Positions 15,094 through 21,509 of a stretch of 21,509 nucleotides of DNA are shown here, piece after piece. The position numbers and the translations under genes were made by a program. The DNA is taken from positions 1-21,509 of the forward strand of contig LVAZ01000202.1 of assembly GCA_001603055.1 (NCBI GenBank), written 5' to 3'. The notes under the pieces are model-generated. The model was not told the origin of the DNA and did no database searches. It saw nothing but the letters and a program-made list of their open reading frames with translations. Source of the DNA: Victivallales bacterium Lenti_02 (GTDB taxonomy: Bacteria > Verrucomicrobiota > Lentisphaeria > Oligosphaerales > Lenti-02). Each line of letters starts with the position of its first letter. Position 1 is the stretch's first letter.

Positions 15094-15121
15094 ACTCTAG
15101 GATTTTCCGGAAAGCCGTAAA
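15094..15121 (-). promoter_or_regulatory. Candidate promoter of the first pseudopilin, with a palindrome in its spacer
   Basis: On the minus strand TTTACG (15121-15116) and TAGAGT (15099-15094) are 16 bases apart, each matching consensus at four of six positions. The spacer holds the perfect palindrome TTTCCGGAAA (15104-15113), a possible operator. A second dyad, TACTT-TTC-AAGTA at 15145-15157, lies further upstream. Confidence 0.42.
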
Positions 15122-15239
15122 CACAAATCTAGTCCGGAATTTGCTACTTTTCAAGTACCCAAAGGGCAGCCCCCGGTATTTTCGTCTTCCGGCCACTTGC
15201 GCCGGGGCTCTTCGCAGGTTATGGAATGGGGAGGACGGA

Positions 15240-15274
15240 GGCGCTATCCCGCCAAGGCGGGTGGTTCCCGCGCC
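15240..15274 (+). other. Nested inverted repeat abutting the AraC-family start codon
   Basis: GGCGC (15240-15244) can pair with GCGCC (15270-15274), and inside it CCCGCC (15248-15253) with GGCGGG (15256-15261). The outer arm ends one base before the preferred ATG at 15275. It may mask the start, or bring the purine-rich GGGGAGG at 15229-15235 closer to it. Confidence 0.4.
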
Positions 15275-16159
15275 ATGAACAGACTGGGCAACATCGACTA
15301 TCTGACCGACTCGCTCGCCATCCGGCGGCGCAAGTTGCAGCAGCGCATGCACCTGCACGACCATCCGCTGACCGAGGTGGTGCTGGTGATGTCGGGCCGC
15401 TGCAAGCACCTGCTCGACGACGATGCGTTTCCGGTGCAGGCGGGGGACGTGTTCGTCATCAGCCCCGGCATGCGCCACGGCTATGCGGACACGGAAGACC
15501 TGATGATCGTGAATCTGATGTTCGACCTGGACGGGCTGGGGGTGTCCCGGCTCGATCTGGACGGCCTGCCCGGCTACCACGCCTTGTTCACCTTCGAGCC
15601 CCGGCTGCGCCGCCAGAGCCAGTTCAACGCCCGGCTGCACCTGTCGCTGAAACGCCTGGCGGAGATCGACGGGATGGCGGCGGAGATCGAGCGGGAGGTG
15701 CTGCAACCCGGTCCCGGCAGCCTTTTCGCCGCCGTCGGCAGCCTGATGCGGATCATCGTCGCCCTGTCCCGCGAGTATTCCCTCCAGCGGCACGCGGAAT
15801 CGCTGGGGATGCTGCGTCTGGGGGACACTCTCAGCCACATCGAGGCCTGTTTCCGCGAGCCGCTCGCGGTCGCGGAGCTGGCCTATGTGGCCCATGTCTC
15901 CGAGCGCACCCTGTACCGGGTGTTCCAGGAGGTGCTGGGCTGCCCGCCCCTCGAATATGTTCTGCGCCTGCGGCTGCGGCGGGCCTCGGAACTCTTGCGC
16001 GACACGGACTGGAAGCTGGACGAGATCGCCGACCGGGTCGGCTTCTCCGACGGCGGCTACCTCTCGCGCCAGTTCCGGAAACACTACCGGATCGCGCCCA
16101 GCGCCTACCGCCATGCCGCCCAATCCTTCCCCCCGGGGCTTCCCGGAGTCTGGCAATAG
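15275..16159 (+). CDS. AraC-family transcriptional regulator with N-terminal cupin domain
   Basis: 294 residues from the chosen start. Residues about 20-150 form a cupin-type AraC ligand-binding domain: HLHDHPLTEVVLVMSG near 27-41 and the QAGDVFVISPGMRHGY segment near 55-70. The C-terminal about 100 residues hold two helix-turn-helix units, including LDEIADRVGFSDGGYLSRQF, which is characteristic of the second unit. The start is uncertain. ATG 15275 begins the conserved domain but has no nearby ribosome binding site. ATG 15221 would add 18 residues and also lacks a good site. It sits between two inverted pseudopilin genes. The tandem repeats at 16163-16203, just after it and before the second pseudopilin, have AraC-like half-site spacing, so that gene may be its target. 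Confidence 0.88.
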   Translation: MNRLGNIDYLTDSLAIRRRKLQQRMHLHDHPLTEVVLVMSGRCKHLLDDDAFPVQAGDVFVISPGMRHGYADTEDLMIVNLMFDLDGLGVSRLDLDGLPGYHALFTFEPRLRRQSQFNARLHLSLKRLAEIDGMAAEIEREVLQPGPGSLFAAVGSLMRIIVALSREYSLQRHAESLGMLRLGDTLSHIEACFREPLAVAELAYVAHVSERTLYRVFQEVLGCPPLEYVLRLRLRRASELLRDTDWKLDEIADRVGFSDGGYLSRQFRKHYRIAPSAYRHAAQSFPPGLPGVWQ

Positions 16160-16162
16160 GAT

Positions 16163-16203
16163 ATTGGCGGGATCATCCCTGCGATTGGCGGAATCATCCT
16201 GCG
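16163..16203 (+). repeat. Tandem direct repeat, period 21/20 bp, in front of the second pseudopilin
   Basis: ATTGGCGGGATCATCCCTGCG (16163-16183, one base longer than the second copy) is followed directly by ATTGGCGGAATCATCCTGCG (16184-16203). They differ by one substitution and one deleted base. The two-turn period suits an AraC-family protein, whose gene ends four bases earlier. A fading third unit (AGGCGGGA, from 16205) follows. CGGAATCATCC also occurs at 7182-7192, so a dispersed repeat is the alternative. The remaining leader to 16290 contains the palindrome CAGTACTG (16242-16249) and a GCCGCC/GGCGGC hairpin (16249-16265). Confidence 0.6.
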
Positions 16204-16290
16204 CAGGCGGGACGGAGCGGCTTATCCTTCCGGGGTAGTGTCAGTACTGCCGCCAGAGCGGCGGCCACGTCCCCAACTTTGGAGCCACCG

Positions 16291-16923
16291 ATGAACACCC
16301 TGCGCTGCAAGTCCCGTCGTTTCACCCTGATCGAGCTGCTGGTGGTGATCGCGATCATCGCCATTCTGGCCTCGATGCTGCTGCCCGCCCTCCAGCAGGC
16401 CCGCGAGAAGGCCCGGCAGATTTCCTGCACCAGCAACCTCAAGCAGATCGGTCTGGCCTCCTTCATGTACATGGACGACAACCGCGAGTACGTGATGCCG
16501 TCCCGCGACAGCACCTCCCTGGTCTGGATTTGGGCGGACTTGATCTACGCCTACGCGGGCAGCAACGAGAAGGTCTTCGACTGCCCGAGCAAGAGCGTGG
16601 CCAACGACTGGCGCTACAATGTCCCCGGCAACGGGTTCAAGATGCACTACGGGATCAGTTGGTTCCTGGGGGGCAAGGTGCTGCAATCCACCTTCACCGC
16701 CGCCAACGGCTACGGCACCACCACCACCCTGCTGGTGGGCGAGAGCGCCAACGGCGATGGCACCCACGGCTACGGCATCGTGCACAGCGCCACCGCCACT
16801 TGGGGCATGCTCGAGGACGCCCGCCACAACCAGAACTCGAACGTGCTCTTCGCCGACGGCCACGTCGAGTCCGGCAAGCGCCTGCGCTACGAGGACAAGG
16901 CTCTCTACAACTGGGGCAACTAA
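16291..16923 (+). CDS. Pseudopilin with H-x9-DG C-terminal domain (second copy)
   Basis: 210 residues. The basic leader MNTLRCKSRR precedes FTLIELLVVIAIIAILASML, then a helix nearly identical to that of the first pseudopilin up to about residue 45. After that the two proteins diverge, apart from the C-terminal H-x9-DG motif (HNQNSNVLFADGH). ATG at 16291 has GGAG six bases upstream. It should be cleaved by a prepilin peptidase and anchored in the inner membrane with its body outside. It follows the AraC-family gene by 131 bases that contain a tandem repeat and hairpin, so it is probably regulated rather than read through. A strong terminator follows it. Confidence 0.9.
   Translation: MNTLRCKSRRFTLIELLVVIAIIAILASMLLPALQQAREKARQISCTSNLKQIGLASFMYMDDNREYVMPSRDSTSLVWIWADLIYAYAGSNEKVFDCPSKSVANDWRYNVPGNGFKMHYGISWFLGGKVLQSTFTAANGYGTTTTLLVGESANGDGTHGYGIVHSATATWGMLEDARHNQNSNVLFADGHVESGKRLRYEDKALYNWGN
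16315..16405 (+). repeat. 91-bp inverted repeat, copy B (pseudopilin 5' end)
   Basis: Partner of the segment at 14930-15020 on the other strand. Only three mismatches were counted, one of them in the Arg codon before the signal. The intervening 1.3 kb holds both pseudopilin promoters and the AraC-family gene. Confidence 0.85.
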
Positions 16924-16942
16924 CCCCGTCCTTTGCCCATCG

Positions 16943-16973
16943 CCCCCGGCGCCGCCCCGCGCCGGGGGTTTTT
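16943..16973 (+). terminator. Rho-independent terminator after the second pseudopilin
   Basis: CCCCCGGCGC (16943-16952) and GCGCCGGGGG (16959-16968) make a perfect ten-bp stem with a six-base loop, followed by TTTTT. Its last T is the first base of the complemented stop codon of the convergent beta-helix gene. Confidence 0.93.
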
Positions 16974-18526
16974 CATTTCGGCCGGGCTTGCAGCCGCCGG
17001 GCGCGCTGGTCCTCGTAGAGGGAGACGGGGCGGAGCCCGGCGCCCTGGCCGATGCCCTCGCGGGTGTCCTCGGGGGCGGTGTGCTGGCCGTAGCGCTGGT
17101 CGAGGGAGGTTTCGACCTTGATGTCCCGGGTGCCGATGATGTAGCCGTGGCCGCTCTGCCAGGAGCGGAGGAGGCCCCGGCCGGCGGTGTTCCAGTAGAC
17201 GCTCTGGGTGACGGTGCTGCCCGCGCCGGAACTCCAGTCGTGGCGGTTGCCGCCGAACCAGCCGTCGTCGAGGGTGCAGGCGTCCACCAGGCAGGCCATC
17301 GCCAGCGAGTGGTGGTATTCGCTGAGGCCCATGTAGCCCACCGGGTCGAGGCGGCTGTTGTAGCCCCGGCCTTCCGCGCTGTGGCAGCGCAGCCAGACCA
17401 GCCCGGTCGAGCCGAAATCCCAGTTCTGGATGAAGTTGTGGCGGCCGGCGGCGCCCACGCAGTCGCGGGTGAGGATTTCGTTCGAGCGGCTGACGTGGAA
17501 GAGATAGCCCGCGCCGCCGCCGCCCCGGTTCTGGGCCTTGCGCATATCGCAGCCGGCGACGGTGACCCGGCGGGCCTGCACGACGATGATGCCGCCGTTC
17601 TGGAGGTGGTAGCCTTTGGCCTCGGCCAGCGGGGAGGGGAAGGAATGGACGTTGCGCACCCAGCAGTCCTTGACTCCGCGCAGGCCGATGGCGTGGATGC
17701 CGGGCTTCTCCCAGGCGGTCTTCCCGTCGATCGCGTTGCTCACCCCCAGATTCTCGATGCCGCTCTCGGTCACATAGCCGCCGGCCGGCTTGATGCTGGC
17801 ATGGTCGCGGACGAGGGCCGGGTAGCGGAGGGGGACATCGAGATGGACCCGCACGGGGGTTTTTGCCGCGTCGATGCCCGTGACCGTGCGCAGGAACATG
17901 GGGCGCCAGGTGCCGTTGAAGGCTTTCCAGGTGCCGGTCATGCCGTGTTCCTCGACGAACTCGGGGGTGATGGTCCAGCCGACGGCGACTTCCTGCCCGA
18001 CCGCCAGGGACCCGACCTCCGCCACTTCGACGTAGTCGGCGCGGTTGGCCCCGTCTCTGGCCAGGGGAATTTCGGTGCCGAGGCGGAAGCCGCCCGCGAG
18101 ATTGAGGTGGTTCTTGCCGCCGCCGGGCATGGAGGTGAAGAAGAGGCGGGTCTTTTCCGGGCCGTCGCCGCGGAGGACGAGGTGCGGATGGCGCATGGTC
18201 AGAACACCGTCGCAGCGGTAGAGGCCGGCGGGGATGCGGACCACGCCGCCGCCCTTGGTGCCCGCCTCGTCGAGCAGGGCCTGGATGGCGCCGGTGGCGT
18301 CGGCCGCGCCGGTGGCATCGGCCCCCTGGAGGACGAATTCGGGTCCGGCGACGACGGGGGGTTCCTCGCCGAAACGGTAGCCCGCGTAGGAGAAGTCGTG
18401 GAGGAAGCGGCCGTCGGGCAGGGTGTGCTGCGGGGTCCAGTTCTCGGGATAGAATTGGGAACGCCACATGGCAGGCTCCTGGGCGGCAAGTCCGGCGGCG
18501 GCGAAAAGGGGGAGAAGACGGCGCAT
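16973..18526 (-). CDS. Secreted right-handed beta-helix protein, pectate-lyase-3-like
   Basis: 517 residues. A short signal peptide is likely (MRRLLPLFAAAGLAAQ: basic start, hydrophobic core, Ala-rich end). The mature part shows the pectate-lyase-superfamily opening: ADATGAIQALLDEAGTKGGG followed by VVRIPAGLY near residues 75-105. Repeated short beta-strands with conserved Gly, Asn and His follow (GIENLGV, GIHAIGLRGVKDCWVRNV, NGGIIVVQARRVTVAGCD), typical of parallel beta-helix coils. The family includes polysaccharide lyases and hydrolases acting on uronans, but no catalytic set can be assigned with confidence. The start at 18526 has AGGA seven bases upstream. It lies 20 bases after the epimerase-like gene and is co-transcribed with it. 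Confidence 0.8.
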   Translation of the reverse strand: MRRLLPLFAAAGLAAQEPAMWRSQFYPENWTPQHTLPDGRFLHDFSYAGYRFGEEPPVVAGPEFVLQGADATGAADATGAIQALLDEAGTKGGGVVRIPAGLYRCDGVLTMRHPHLVLRGDGPEKTRLFFTSMPGGGKNHLNLAGGFRLGTEIPLARDGANRADYVEVAEVGSLAVGQEVAVGWTITPEFVEEHGMTGTWKAFNGTWRPMFLRTVTGIDAAKTPVRVHLDVPLRYPALVRDHASIKPAGGYVTESGIENLGVSNAIDGKTAWEKPGIHAIGLRGVKDCWVRNVHSFPSPLAEAKGYHLQNGGIIVVQARRVTVAGCDMRKAQNRGGGGAGYLFHVSRSNEILTRDCVGAAGRHNFIQNWDFGSTGLVWLRCHSAEGRGYNSRLDPVGYMGLSEYHHSLAMACLVDACTLDDGWFGGNRHDWSSGAGSTVTQSVYWNTAGRGLLRSWQSGHGYIIGTRDIKVETSLDQRYGQHTAPEDTREGIGQGAGLRPVSLYEDQRARRLQARPK

Positions 18527-18546
18527 GGCGATTCCTGGCTGGCGGT

Positions 18547-19572
18547 TCAGTATTTCCCGTCCTGGGTCTCGAAATGGGTGGGCTTGCCCAGCGAGGCGCC
18601 GCCCTGCCGGACCCAGTGGCCGACCCACTGGACGAGGCGGGCGAGGGGGACGCGGGGATTGCCGAAGAGCCCGTTGGCCCGGCTGGCGTTGCTCAGGTAG
18701 CCGCAGCCGTTCTCCTGGCCGGCGAAGCGGACCTCGCGGCCGAGCAGTTCGCCCAGTTGCAGGGCCACCTGGCGGATCGAGAAGGTTTCGGGGCCGGTGA
18801 GGTTGAGGATGGCGGCGGGGCTGGCGGCGAGGGCGAGGGAGCGCAGGGCCTGGTCGTTGCAGTCGCCCTGCCAGATCACGTTGGCGTAGCCGGTGGTGAG
18901 GTCCACGGGCTGTTCGTTCCAGATGCGTTCGGCCAGGTCGTGGAGGACGCCGTAGCGGCATTCGGCCGCGTAGTTCAGGCGCAGGTGGACCGCCGCCAGC
19001 TCGCCCCGGTCCGCGAAGTAGTCGAACATGCGTTCGCGGGCGACGCAGGACATGGCGTATTCGCCCACCGGGGCGACCGGGGTGGCCTCGGTGGCGCCGC
19101 CGCTCGCCAGGTCCATCACCGGATAGACGCAGCCGGTGGAGAAGGCGGCGATGCGCGCGCCCTGGAAATGGCGGGCGGTGTGGTAGGCGGCGAGGGCGTT
19201 GACGCCCCAGGTCATGGACTCGCTGCCGGTCGAGCCGAATTTGCGGCCCACGAGGTAGACCACGTTGGGGACGCGGGGCAGCCCGGCCACCGCCGCCGGA
19301 TCGAGCAGGTCGCAGGAAATCGTCTCGATGCCCGCCGCCGCCAGTTCCGGCATGGGGCTGCGGGCGACGGCGAGGACGCGGCGGGCGACGCCGGATTCCG
19401 CGACCGCCCGGCGGGCCATGCGCGCCAGCGACGGCCCCACCTTGCCGGTGGCGCCGATGATGGCCACGTCGCCATCGAGCCGGCGGAATTCCTCGATCAG
19501 GGCGGGCGATGGCTGGCTGAGCAAATCCTCGAGCTGGACCACGGAGTCGATGCGTTCGGGGAGGGCAAGCAT
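18547..19572 (-). CDS. NAD-dependent epimerase/dehydratase-like protein (extended SDR)
   Basis: 341 residues. After about 30 residues unlike the core, a Rossmann fold opens with AIIGATGKVG (GATGKVG at 40-46). VVYLVG near 105 and FSTGCVYP near 144-151 are SDR core segments, the latter supplying the catalytic Ser/Thr. At the catalytic Tyr-x3-Lys position the sequence reads YAMSC (172-176), with Cys in place of Lys. This suggests altered or absent redox chemistry, or a subfamily difference. The C-terminal segment with LNLTGPETFSIRQVA is usual for sugar-nucleotide epimerase relatives. The start at 19572 has AGGA nine bases upstream. It heads a two-gene unit with the beta-helix protein, so a role in sugar or uronate metabolism is plausible. 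The substrate is unknown. Confidence 0.82.
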   Translation of the reverse strand: MLALPERIDSVVQLEDLLSQPSPALIEEFRRLDGDVAIIGATGKVGPSLARMARRAVAESGVARRVLAVARSPMPELAAAGIETISCDLLDPAAVAGLPRVPNVVYLVGRKFGSTGSESMTWGVNALAAYHTARHFQGARIAAFSTGCVYPVMDLASGGATEATPVAPVGEYAMSCVARERMFDYFADRGELAAVHLRLNYAAECRYGVLHDLAERIWNEQPVDLTTGYANVIWQGDCNDQALRSLALAASPAAILNLTGPETFSIRQVALQLGELLGREVRFAGQENGCGYLSNASRANGLFGNPRVPLARLVQWVGHWVRQGGASLGKPTHFETQDGKY

Positions 19573-19613
19573 GGCGCGATGTCCTGGATGGTTGATACGG
19601 AATGCGTCCGGCT

Positions 19614-19619
19614 ACTCTA
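19614..19619 (-). promoter_or_regulatory. Candidate -10 box of the epimerase/beta-helix operon
   Basis: TAGAGT on the minus strand, 41 bases before the start codon. The same CTAGAGT string is the candidate -10 of the first pseudopilin. The upstream DNA is GC-rich without a recognisable -35. Confidence 0.28.
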
Positions 19620-19681
19620 GCGCCCGCGCTCCGCCCTGCCAGCGCTCGCGCCCCCCAGTCGCCAGGCGGAGGGGGAGCCGC

Positions 19682-19687
19682 TATAGT
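19682..19687 (+). promoter_or_regulatory. Candidate -10 box of the nucleotide sugar dehydrogenase gene
   Basis: TATAGT matches the -10 consensus at five of six positions and stands out from GC-rich surroundings, 39 bases before the start codon. No convincing -35 lies upstream. Confidence 0.42.
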
Positions 19688-19726
19688 ATTCCTTTCCCAA
19701 AACCAAGTATGAGGCAGACGGCATCC

Positions 19727-21028
19727 ATGGAAGAACTGCTCGCGAAGATCGAGTCCGGCAATGCGCGGCTGGCCATTGTGGGCATGGGCTATGTGGGCCT
19801 GCCTCTGGCGGTCGAGTTCGGCCGGTTGCTGCCGACGCTCGGCTTCGACATCAAGGAAAAGCGGATTGCCGAGCTGCGGGCGGGCCGGGACGGCACCCTC
19901 GAGACCACGCCCGAGCAGTTGCAGGCGGCGGCGAAACTGCGGTTTTCGAACGATCCCGCCGATCTCCGGGGGGCGGACATCTACATCGTGGCCGTGCCCA
20001 CGCCCATCGATTCGGCCAAGCAGCCCGACCTCGCCCCGCTGCTGGGGGCCAGCCGCACGGTGGGCCGGGCCATGGGCCGGGGGGCGCTGGTGATTTTCGA
20101 GAGCACGGTCTATCCGGGCTGCACCGAGGAGGACTGCGTGCCGGTGCTCGAACGCGAGAGCGGCCTGGTCTTCAACCGCGATTTCCATTGCGGCTACAGC
20201 CCCGAGCGGATCAATCCCGGCGACCACGAGCACCGGCTGGCGACGATCGTCAAAGTGACCAGCGGCTCGACTCCCGAGGCGGGGCGGGCGGTGGACGCGC
20301 TCTACCGGCTGGTGGTCAAGGCCGGCACCCATCCGGCCCCCTCGATCCGCGTGGCCGAGGCCGCCAAGATCATCGAGAACTGCCAGCGGGACATCAACAT
20401 CGCCTTCGTCAACGAGCTGGCCATGATTTTCGACCGCATGGGCATCGACACCCATGATGTGCTCGCGGCGGCGGGCACCAAGTGGAATTTCCTCCGCTTC
20501 TCCCCCGGCCTGGTGGGCGGGCACTGCATCGGGGTGGACCCCTTCTACCTGACCCACAAGGCCCAGCAGCTCGGGCACCACCCCCAGATCATTCTGGCGG
20601 GGCGGCGGACCAACGACGGCATGGGCCGGCACGTCGCCTCCCGGGTCGTCAAGTTGCTCATCCACCGGGGCCATGCCGTGAACGGCGCCCGCATCCTGCT
20701 GCTGGGCGTCACCTTCAAGCAGGACTGCCCCGACATCCGCAACTCGCGGGTGGTGGACGTGATCGACGAGCTGGCGGACTACGGGTGCCGGCTGCTGGTC
20801 TGCGACCCGTGGGCCGATCCGGCCGAAGTGAAGCGGGAGTACGGTCTGGACCTGATTCCCGACCTGGCTTCCGCCCAGGCCCTGGCCGGTTCGGTGGACG
20901 GGGTGATCCTCGCCGTGTCCCACCGCGAGTTTCTGGGGCTCGATCTCGCGCCGTTCCGGGCGTCCGGAGCGGTGGTGTACGACATCAAGGGCTTCCTGCC
21001 CCGGGAGCAGGTGGACGGCAGGCTGTAG
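19727..21028 (+). CDS. tviB: Nucleotide sugar dehydrogenase, TviB/WbpO type (UDP-N-acetylhexosamine C6 dehydrogenase)
   Basis: 433 residues, near the family length. Enzymes of this type oxidise C6 of a UDP-N-acetylhexosamine (or UDP-sugar) to the uronic acid with two NAD+, feeding capsule or O-antigen synthesis. Visible are the NAD motif GMGYVGLPLA (19-28), VAVPTPID (88-95), FESTVYPG (124-131), YSPERINPGD (157-166), Lys214 in EAAKIIEN, and the catalytic Cys267 in GGHCIGVDP. The C-terminal NDGMG and LGVTFKQDCPDIRNS blocks bind the UDP-sugar. The ATG at 19727 is chosen, with GAGG twelve bases upstream. An in-frame ATG at 19709 lacks a ribosome binding site. No glycosyltransferase or epimerase partner follows; the gene is convergent with miaA at a 12-base gap. 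Confidence 0.94.
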   Translation: MEELLAKIESGNARLAIVGMGYVGLPLAVEFGRLLPTLGFDIKEKRIAELRAGRDGTLETTPEQLQAAAKLRFSNDPADLRGADIYIVAVPTPIDSAKQPDLAPLLGASRTVGRAMGRGALVIFESTVYPGCTEEDCVPVLERESGLVFNRDFHCGYSPERINPGDHEHRLATIVKVTSGSTPEAGRAVDALYRLVVKAGTHPAPSIRVAEAAKIIENCQRDINIAFVNELAMIFDRMGIDTHDVLAAAGTKWNFLRFSPGLVGGHCIGVDPFYLTHKAQQLGHHPQIILAGRRTNDGMGRHVASRVVKLLIHRGHAVNGARILLLGVTFKQDCPDIRNSRVVDVIDELADYGCRLLVCDPWADPAEVKREYGLDLIPDLASAQALAGSVDGVILAVSHREFLGLDLAPFRASGAVVYDIKGFLPREQVDGRL

Positions 21029-21040
21029 GTCCGCCGCCGC

Positions 21041-21509
21041 CTATTTCAGACGGTCGAGGATATAATCCCGCAGGGCCTCGGCGGTGGTGGGCCGGTCGAG
21101 TTCGAGAATCTCCGCGCCGGGGTGCTGGTGGCGGAACCAGGTGCGCTGGCGGCGGGCGTACTGCACGGTGCGCCCGACCAACGTCTGGAGCAGGGCCTCG
21201 CGGCCGGGAATCTCCCCGCGCAGGTAGGCGGCGATGTCGCGGTAGCCGAGGGCCTGCCGGGCGGTCGGGCTGCGGAGCAGGCCCGCCGCGATGGCGGTCC
21301 CGGCCTCCTCGATCCAGCCGTGCCCGAGCATCCAGGCGGTGCGTTGCTCGATCCGCGGCTTGAGGACGTCCATGGTGGGCAGGAGAATGAACTGGCGGAC
21401 CGGCAGGGCGGGCGCGGCGGGCCGTTCCGGGGCCAGTTCCCAGGGGGGCGAACCGGCGAGGCGGAGCACCTCGACGGCACGGGCGAGACGCCGGGGGTTG
21501 CGGAGGGTG
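21041..21509 (-). CDS. miaA: tRNA dimethylallyltransferase, C-terminal part (5' end beyond the window)
   Basis: About 156 codons of the C-terminal part are visible; the N-terminus, with the ATP-binding loop and catalytic Asp, lies past the right edge. The enzyme transfers a dimethylallyl group to N6 of A37 in tRNAs reading UNN codons. NPRRLARAVEVLRLAG at the edge matches the conserved segment with the RAxEV motif. MLGHGWIEEA, ALGYRDIAAYLRGE and TVQYARRQRTWFR are the typical later MiaA motifs. The reading frame is continuous to the window edge, so an internal ATG or GTG start is not needed. The last residues (EALRDYILDRLK) give a normal C-terminus. Confidence 0.95.
   Translation of the reverse strand, partial: TLRNPRRLARAVEVLRLAGSPPWELAPERPAAPALPVRQFILLPTMDVLKPRIEQRTAWMLGHGWIEEAGTAIAAGLLRSPTARQALGYRDIAAYLRGEIPGREALLQTLVGRTVQYARRQRTWFRHQHPGAEILELDRPTTAEALRDYILDRLK

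Noticed and set aside
15197..15274. TTG start at 15197 for the AraC-family regulator
   Set aside because: The added residues do not resemble the cupin domain and would include the hairpin. No ribosome binding site precedes it.
16973..20923. A single 1316-codon minus-strand frame ending with the beta-helix protein
   Set aside because: Only the last 517 codons look like a protein. The rest is antisense to the dehydrogenase or out of frame with the epimerase. The signal peptide and ribosome binding site fix the start at 18526.
1..21509. tRNA, rRNA, CRISPR arrays, insertion sequences and phage genes
   Set aside because: No T-arm-like motifs in a cloverleaf context, no regularly spaced repeats, no transposase or integrase motifs and no flanking target duplications were seen. 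This was by eye; a dedicated RNA and mobile-element search would settle it.

Overview
The window is a strongly GC-rich bacterial chromosomal segment with dense, mostly short-spaced genes. Two features point to the PVC superphylum, most likely Lentisphaerota (Victivallales-like). The first is a pair of pseudopilins with a near-identical FTLIELLVVIAIIAILASMLLPAL start and a C-terminal H-x9-DG motif. The second is the mix of AraC-type regulators with intracellular glycoside hydrolases and a right-handed beta-helix protein. The taxonomic call is inference from protein style, not from a marker gene.

Layout. (1) 1-5100, minus strand: a three-gene carbohydrate operon transcribed in the order GH36 alpha-galactosidase, a discoidin-plus-GH39-like TIM-barrel protein, and a GH32-like protein that runs off the left edge. 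It is divergent from a PocR-AraC regulator (5252-6136). The gap between them holds a candidate activator operator: two 21-bp-spaced direct half-sites and one inverted copy. (2) 6133-6930, minus: thiM, whose stop codon overlaps the regulator's stop in a CTAG. (3) 7304-8611, plus: a neutral-ceramidase-like protein. Behind it is an unusual hairpin/terminator with a 37-nt all-pyrimidine loop. (4) 8878-11732, plus: the trkA-trkH potassium uptake operon. (5) 11882-14301, plus: two overlapping radical SAM genes of unknown function, preceded by an 18-codon micro-ORF with its own ribosome binding site. This is the best candidate for an undescribed pathway. (6) 14367-16923: two pseudopilins in inverted orientation flanking an AraC-family regulator. 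The pseudopilin 5' ends form a 91-bp inverted repeat, and a tandem 20/21-bp repeat sits in front of the second pilin. (7) 16973-19572, minus: an NAD-dependent epimerase-like gene followed by a secreted beta-helix (pectate-lyase-like) gene. (8) 19727-21028, plus: a TviB-type nucleotide sugar dehydrogenase. (9) 21041-21509, minus: the C-terminal part of miaA, cut by the right edge.

How the genes may work together. The galactosidase/fructosidase-like combination suggests cytoplasmic breakdown of galactosyl-sucrose type oligosaccharides under control of the PocR-AraC protein. No transporter is in view and the GH32-like protein has altered catalytic motifs, so the substrate is uncertain. TrkA and TrkH form one K+ uptake system. 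The two radical SAM genes overlap by ATGA and probably act on one pathway. The dehydrogenase, pseudopilins and beta-helix protein all relate to the cell surface. No tRNA, rRNA, CRISPR array, transposase or phage gene was seen.
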